Under the pieces are notes generated by a model, which was not told the DNA's origin, made no database searches, and saw nothing but the letters and a program-made list of their open reading frames with translations. Source: Aristaeella hokkaidonensis (GTDB lineage Bacteria > Bacillota > Clostridia > Christensenellales > Aristaeellaceae). Taken from it: a DNA stretch of 64,000 nucleotides. Every line of letters starts with the position of its first letter. Position 1 is the stretch's first letter. This document shows, in pieces, positions 60,061-64,000 of this stretch. The stretch is from contig NZ_CP068393.1 in assembly GCF_018128945.1 (NCBI RefSeq), positions 3,100,001 through 3,164,000 of the forward strand, written 5' to 3'. A program made the translations under genes and the position numbers.

Positions 60061-61185
60061 TCAGCGTTCAACCAGTTCCAGGGTGTAGGGGGTAAAACGT
60101 TCCATGCTGCCGGTGTCCAGCGGCTGGATGGTGATGCTGCTGCCGATTTCGGCGACGGGGAACATTTCTCGGATGAGCAGGTGTGCCCATTCTTCACCGT
60201 CATCATCATTTGCCAGATACTTCTGGTCACTTGTCAGGCTGGCAATTTCGTTTCCGTCCTGATCCAGCAGGCGGTACCAGGCGCTGCCGTGGAGCGGCAG
60301 GGTGAGGGTGGGATAACCTTCTCCGGGACCTTCAGAGAAAGAGTTTTCGTATTCTTCCGGATCATAGTCGTCCTCCGCTTCGACTTCAACGTAGATGCCC
60401 AGATCCGTACGGGTGACCTTCGCTGAATTAACCTTATAGTTTTCCAGTTTAATGGGCAGGTTGGTTGCTTCATAGGTACGGGTGCCGGCAACCTGGACGG
60501 GCATGGTCACGCTGCAGGGTACCATCTCAATGGCCGGCGCGTTGCTTTCGGGATCCGGATCATATTCATAGATATAGGTTGGGCGAATGGCAGTCAGGGT
60601 ATCACCCAGTTCCAGATCATCAATAAAGAAGGTGGTATCCGCTGTGATGGAGTATGCCGAATCATAACGCTCGTGCCAGCCGTCCCAGACATCGTACTGC
60701 TGTCCGCCGGTTTCAACCGTCATACTGCCCGGGTTGAGGAGATATACTTTCGGGGCGGCTGCACGTTCAGCAGCGAAAGGCACGCTGTTGGGATCCACGT
60801 CCCAGTCAGAGCCCCAGAGCAGGGCACCCTTTTCCGGGTCGGCGATCCAGGTGACCAGCATGTGGACGGAACGGCCGTCGCATACGGCTTCATCCACTTT
60901 GATCTCTTTCAGGATTCCGGTTTCAGCATATTCCACTTTAACATCAGGTTTCTGAATCTCTACTTCACCGATGTCGTTGGTGTGCAGGAAGTTCAGGATA
61001 TCCCCGCCGAAGGCAAGGGCAGTGGCCATCAGGACAAGAATCAGGGCAAAAGCGATTATCGCGGACCGCGGAATGATGCGTTTCATTTGTCGTTCCTCCG
61101 TTTTTGTCTGCAGCGCGCGCTGAACGGAGCGCTCGAAGGCTTCCGGTGCAGGCTCAAAGCAGTCTTTCCAATTCAATTCTTTCAT
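60061..61185 (-). CDS. Transmembrane anti-sigma-factor-like protein (DUF4179 style)
   Basis: A 374-aa protein beginning three bases after the ECF sigma stop. The cytosolic N-terminus (1-36; NWKDCFEPAPEAFERSVQRALQ) is the likely sigma-binding part, with one transmembrane helix (about 41-60) and a ~310-residue beta-rich extracytoplasmic region. The operon position right after an ECF sigma gene and the single-pass layout match the membrane anti-sigma factors of Clostridia. Sensed signal unknown. Acidic outer segment EAEDDYDPEEYENSFSEGPGEG could bind cations. Confidence 0.8.
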   Translation of the reverse strand: MKELNWKDCFEPAPEAFERSVQRALQTKTEERQMKRIIPRSAIIAFALILVLMATALAFGGDILNFLHTNDIGEVEIQKPDVKVEYAETGILKEIKVDEAVCDGRSVHMLVTWIADPEKGALLWGSDWDVDPNSVPFAAERAAAPKVYLLNPGSMTVETGGQQYDVWDGWHERYDSAYSITADTTFFIDDLELGDTLTAIRPTYIYEYDPDPESNAPAIEMVPCSVTMPVQVAGTRTYEATNLPIKLENYKVNSAKVTRTDLGIYVEVEAEDDYDPEEYENSFSEGPGEGYPTLTLPLHGSAWYRLLDQDGNEIASLTSDQKYLANDDDGEEWAHLLIREMFPVAEIGSSITIQPLDTGSMERFTPYTLELVER

Positions 61186-61188
61186 CCT

Positions 61189-61665
61189 TCACACCTCCTC
61201 TTCCAGCAGAACGCGTAATGTGGTTCTCGCCCGATGCAGGCGCTGTTTGACGGTGCCCTCGGGGCAGTGAAGTATATGCGCGGTTTCGCGCAGGGAAAAG
61301 CCGTCGATATAGTAGAGTGTAACGGCGAGCCGCAGTTTTTCGGGGAGCTGCATCACAGCAGTGTGAAGAGCTTCATCCCGCAGGCGGTTGTCCATGCCGT
61401 CCGGTTGTTCGATCTCAATCTCTTCCACGGTTACTTCACGCCAATGTGAGTGGCACAGGCGCTTGCATTCGTTGACGAGGATGCGCATGATCCATGCGGT
61501 AAAAAGGCTTTCATCGCGCAGCTGAGGCAGCTTGCGCCAGGCTTTCCATACGCATTCCTGCACAGCATCCTGCCGGTCCTGGGGGCTGCGCAGCAGACTG
61601 GCGGATACCCGGTACATCTTCTGGGTAAGCGCGGTTACCTGCTGCTCAAATTCGAATTCAGTCAT
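61189..61665 (-). CDS. ECF RNA polymerase sigma factor
   Basis: 158 aa. Region 2 (about 8-80; RVSASLLRSPQDRQDAVQECVWKAW...FTAWIMRILVNECKRL) and region 4 (about 100-155; LPEKLRLAVTLYYIDGFSLRETAHILHCPEGTVKQRLHRAR) are complete. ATG 61665 follows AAAGGA. It directs RNA polymerase to stress-type promoters and is held by the membrane protein encoded next. A candidate autoregulated promoter lies at 61702-61733. Confidence 0.93.
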   Translation of the reverse strand: MTEFEFEQQVTALTQKMYRVSASLLRSPQDRQDAVQECVWKAWRKLPQLRDESLFTAWIMRILVNECKRLCHSHWREVTVEEIEIEQPDGMDNRLRDEALHTAVMQLPEKLRLAVTLYYIDGFSLRETAHILHCPEGTVKQRLHRARTTLRVLLEEEV

Positions 61666-61683
61666 GGACGTCCAATCCTTTCC

Positions 61684-61699
61684 TGTATCGGCCGATACA
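61684..61699. promoter_or_regulatory. 16-bp perfect palindrome in the ECF sigma leader
   Basis: TGTATCGGCCGATACA, between the candidate ECF promoter and the ribosome site of the sigma gene. A possible operator for a second regulator. Confidence 0.5.
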
Positions 61700-61701
61700 C
61701 C

Positions 61702-61733
61702 CTATAGACACATTCACCGGGGAAAAGGTTCGA
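61702..61733 (-). promoter_or_regulatory. Candidate autoregulated ECF promoter
   Basis: On the minus strand: GAACCTTTTC, then 11 more bases, then TGTCTATAG. The AACC...GTCTATA pattern with ~16 bp between core elements is what ECF sigma factors of this kind use on their own operons. Confidence 0.5.
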
Positions 61734-61852
61734 TTTTTCAAAAAGTTTTTGTTCCGGATAGATAACGAAAGAAGAATTACCGGCGTTCCGGCTGCGCGGA
61801 ACTTACATCAATAACAGGCGGAAATGTGCTTTGATATTGTTATTCAAAAGCA

Positions 61853-61887
61853 CAAACCGGATACCGTCATTTGCGGTATCCGGTTTG
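61853..61887. repeat. 14-bp perfect hairpin in the divergent intergenic region
   Basis: CAAACCGGATACCG-tcatttg-CGGTATCCGGTTTG. It lies between two genes that point away from each other, so it terminates neither. There is a short TTTT on the minus side. Its role is not explained by the flanking genes. Confidence 0.6.
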
Positions 61888-61914
61888 GGCTGGACACGGC
61901 AGATGAAAAAACAA

Positions 61915-61940
61915 TTGAAATACATTAATGCATGTTTCAA
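61915..61940. promoter_or_regulatory. Imperfect palindrome upstream of the secreted paralogue pair
   Basis: TTGAAATACATTAATG / CATGTTTCAA, a 26-bp dyad centred on ATTAAT, about 60 bp before the start codon at 61997. Candidate operator; no convincing -35/-10 pair is seen. Confidence 0.4.
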
Positions 61941-61996
61941 ATGACGGGAGATTCGTTGTCTATATAGATGCAGGATAATGTTGGAGGGAATAACAG

Positions 61997-62983
61997 ATGA
62001 AATGGTACAAAAGAATGCACTGCCGGGCATCACTGCTTCTTTGCGTGATGCTGGTTTTTGCGTTCTGTATCGTGAGCGCCAGGGCGGAGGAACATATCAG
62101 CAAACGGATTGCTACGCTGGGCGAATCATACATGGATATTGATATGGATGTGCCGGCTGAACCGCCCGCAACAGTGCCCCGGATGAAACTGGAACGAATC
62201 TGTTTTGATAAAACCAAAATCAGAGAATTAATCAAAAAGTACAGTATTGCTCCTCAAACGGGAGAAGAATGGGTTTGTGAGATCGGAAGCAAACTGAATC
62301 CTGATTATGAATTGTATTTCTGTGAGGAATCTGGTGCTTATGACAGTATAGCTGTTGATCTATATGCACCGCATATTCTGATGGATGAAACAGACGAAGG
62401 CCAGTGTAGGGCTGATGCAACAGTCAAGGCATTCCTAGATGAATTGGGACTCGTCTATGAGTATCCATTTTATTATGTAGCCCCGATGGAGGAGAATGCA
62501 GGCGATGTGCGGTTAATAGAAATTGTAGCCAGGCTTACCATTGATGGGATGCCCTGTAATACAACGATCGGATGGACGCGTGATTCTAATAGCATGGGGG
62601 ATGGAGATCCTACGCCGGGAGCTTTTTTCATTGTGACTGAAAATGGTGAATTGGCAACGGCTATTATCAGAAACCCTGTGAAGGTAATCAAAACTAAGGA
62701 AGACCAAACAATGATCAAGAGTTGGAATGCTGTTCTTGAGGATAATAAGGGATTGATCATGGAACAGTTTGGCACCAGAGAAGATGCTGGGGCAACTCTG
62801 ACGCTGAAACAGGTTGAATTTGTGCTGATGGTTGACGCCCATCAAATAGCTTATCCTGCATGGGCTTATTGTTTTGACTGCTATGTACCTGCGGATCCAA
62901 ACAGTTCGGGTCCTTTTTCATACGACTTACTACTGACCTATAACGCCGGAACGGGACAAGAAGTGTGGCGATGCATTGAATGA
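61997..62983 (+). CDS. Secreted protein of unknown family, copy 1 (328 aa)
   Basis: ATG 61997 follows GGAGGGAA. Signal peptide (about 1-30, ending SARA-EE). Mature part begins HISKRIATLGESYMDIDMDVPAEPPATVPRMK, a block almost identical in the next gene. Later landmarks shared by both: FLxELGLxYEYPFY, ARLTxDGxPCNTTIGWTR, GELATAIIRNPVKVI, TLTLKQVxFVxMVDA. No family recognised; no catalytic motif evident. Ends with a Trp-rich strand (TGQEVWRCIE). Tandem duplication with 63032. Confidence 0.75.
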   Translation: MKWYKRMHCRASLLLCVMLVFAFCIVSARAEEHISKRIATLGESYMDIDMDVPAEPPATVPRMKLERICFDKTKIRELIKKYSIAPQTGEEWVCEIGSKLNPDYELYFCEESGAYDSIAVDLYAPHILMDETDEGQCRADATVKAFLDELGLVYEYPFYYVAPMEENAGDVRLIEIVARLTIDGMPCNTTIGWTRDSNSMGDGDPTPGAFFIVTENGELATAIIRNPVKVIKTKEDQTMIKSWNAVLEDNKGLIMEQFGTREDAGATLTLKQVEFVLMVDAHQIAYPAWAYCFDCYVPADPNSSGPFSYDLLLTYNAGTGQEVWRCIE

Positions 62984-63031
62984 TTAAGAGTTCCCAGAAA
63001 GTTGAAATGAATGCTAAAGGAGAGAGAAAAA

Positions 63032-64000
63032 GTGTCCTGGAAAATTCGCATTTGGTCTGCTTTATTGATCGGTCTGACAATTCAGCTTGTCTGCGGCTGC
63101 ATAATAACTGCAGGCGCAGAAACACACATCAGCAAACGGATTGCAACCCTGGGTGAATCATACATAGATATTGATGTGGATGCGCCGGTTGAACCGCCCA
63201 CGACGGTGCCCCGGATCAAAGTGGAACGGGTACGATTTAAACGGAAAGAAATCAAAGAAGTGCTGGATAAATATCGTCCTGCTCCGCAAAAGGGAGAATC
63301 ATGGCAATTTGAGATCAGCAGCAGCCTGAATCCGGATTTCGGACTGATCTGGTGCGAGGAAGACGGTTTATACGGACCTTTCTGGTGCTATGAAAATGCA
63401 CTGCATATTCCGCTGGATGAAACAGATGAAAGCCTGCGTGTGGCGGATATGACAGCCAGGGCATTCCTGAACGAACTTGGACTCCCTTATGAATATCCGT
63501 TCTATGTGGTTGCTTCCATGGGAAAAGAGGGCAGGGACGCAGAACTGATCCGAATTGCAGCACGGCTTACCCTTGACGGTATTCCTTGCAATACGACCAT
63601 CGGATGGACGCGCTACTCAAACGGCGGCGGAAACGGGGATGCCACTCCCGGCGCGTTCCTGACGATGACCCGGGACGGAAAACTGGGAACGGCGATTATC
63701 CGGAATCCTGTCAAAATAATTGAGTGCCTGGATGACACGACACCGATCAGAGACTGGGAATCAATCCTTGAGGCAGATAAAGAAAGAATTATGGACAGGT
63801 TCTGTACGGGAGAAAACGCCGGTTCGACCTTTACCCTGAAGCAGGTACAGTTTGTAATGATGGTTGACGCACGACAGAACGCGTATCCGGCATGGACCTA
63901 TATCTTTGACCGCTATATGCCTGCGAATAACAACCGTGATTCATATACTTATCATTACCAGATAACCTACGACGCCTGGACAGGCGAACCGGTATGGTAA
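63032..64000 (+). CDS. Secreted protein of unknown family, copy 2 (322 aa)
   Basis: GTG 63032 is preferred (AGGAG nine bases upstream; ATG 63011 would lack a site). Signal peptide SWKIRIWSALLIGLTIQLVCG has a possible lipobox at VCGC, so the protein may be lipid-anchored, unlike copy 1. The mature part repeats the copy 1 landmarks (THISKRIATLGESYIDIDVD; PCNTTIGWTR; AIIRNPVKII; TFTLKQVQFVMMVDAR). The stop codon is the last three bases of the window, so further copies downstream cannot be excluded. Confidence 0.75.
   Translation: MSWKIRIWSALLIGLTIQLVCGCIITAGAETHISKRIATLGESYIDIDVDAPVEPPTTVPRIKVERVRFKRKEIKEVLDKYRPAPQKGESWQFEISSSLNPDFGLIWCEEDGLYGPFWCYENALHIPLDETDESLRVADMTARAFLNELGLPYEYPFYVVASMGKEGRDAELIRIAARLTLDGIPCNTTIGWTRYSNGGGNGDATPGAFLTMTRDGKLGTAIIRNPVKIIECLDDTTPIRDWESILEADKERIMDRFCTGENAGSTFTLKQVQFVMMVDARQNAYPAWTYIFDRYMPANNNRDSYTYHYQITYDAWTGEPVW

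Overview
The window reads as a chromosome segment of an anaerobic, gut- or rumen-type Clostridia (Bacillota). Pointers are the AgrC/AgrA-like pair, an ECF sigma factor with a transmembrane partner, many XRE-TPR regulators, secreted proteins with classical signal peptides, an SLH-like surface anchor, a DUF6465-type lysine/alanine-rich protein and strong GGAGG ribosome sites. A Christensenellales-like lineage is my guess. No database search was possible, so family names come from motifs read in the translations.

Region 1 (1 to about 13,008) looks like the right-hand part of an integrated island. Its right edge is a 3' fragment of a tRNA-Leu gene (12987-13008) without the rest of the tRNA, the usual scar of tyrosine-recombinase integration. 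The island carries an 11-bp-phased CAGG array, a structured RNA upstream of a DUF3800 gene, a 1.3-kb GC-rich stretch without a believable gene, a full type I restriction-modification operon (hsdM-hsdS-hsdR), and an AT-richer cassette: a 404-aa protein of unknown family, a TIR-domain protein, and a small protein with a nuclease-like motif. This cassette is my best candidate for an undescribed defence system.

Region 2 (13,009-27,300) is accessory chromosome: a duplicated promoter cassette driving a small protein and a membrane/zinc-ribbon cluster; two XRE-TPR regulators; a secreted transglutaminase-like protein; a creatininase-family enzyme co-transcribed with a MerR regulator; a D-Ala-D-Ala carboxypeptidase; and a coiled-coil membrane protein.

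Region 3 (27,500-40,350) holds two tandem secreted M16C metallopeptidases, both exactly 1131 aa and ending in SLH-like segments. It also holds a cation:proton antiporter behind a leader built like a transcription-attenuating riboswitch, a cysteine synthase family enzyme, an NlpC/P60-like hydrolase, and a DUF6465-type protein whose promoter carries a 15-bp perfect inverted repeat.

Region 4 (40,800-59,990) is mostly housekeeping: metF, a separate methionine synthase activation protein and metH in overlapping order; a phosphodiester glycosidase-like protein; a DEAD-box helicase; alanine dehydrogenase; a NUDIX hydrolase; a short alanyl-tRNA synthetase; aconitase; an Agr-like two-component system with a paired direct-repeat operator next to a secreted-protein gene; rsuA-rsmC-like rRNA modification genes; and an AraC-phosphotransferase fusion.

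Region 5 (60,000-64,000) has an ECF sigma/transmembrane anti-sigma pair and two tandem secreted paralogues of unknown family.

Intergenic regions are rich in dispersed palindromic repeats. Several families differ between copies by compensating base changes, so the fold rather than the sequence seems to be kept.
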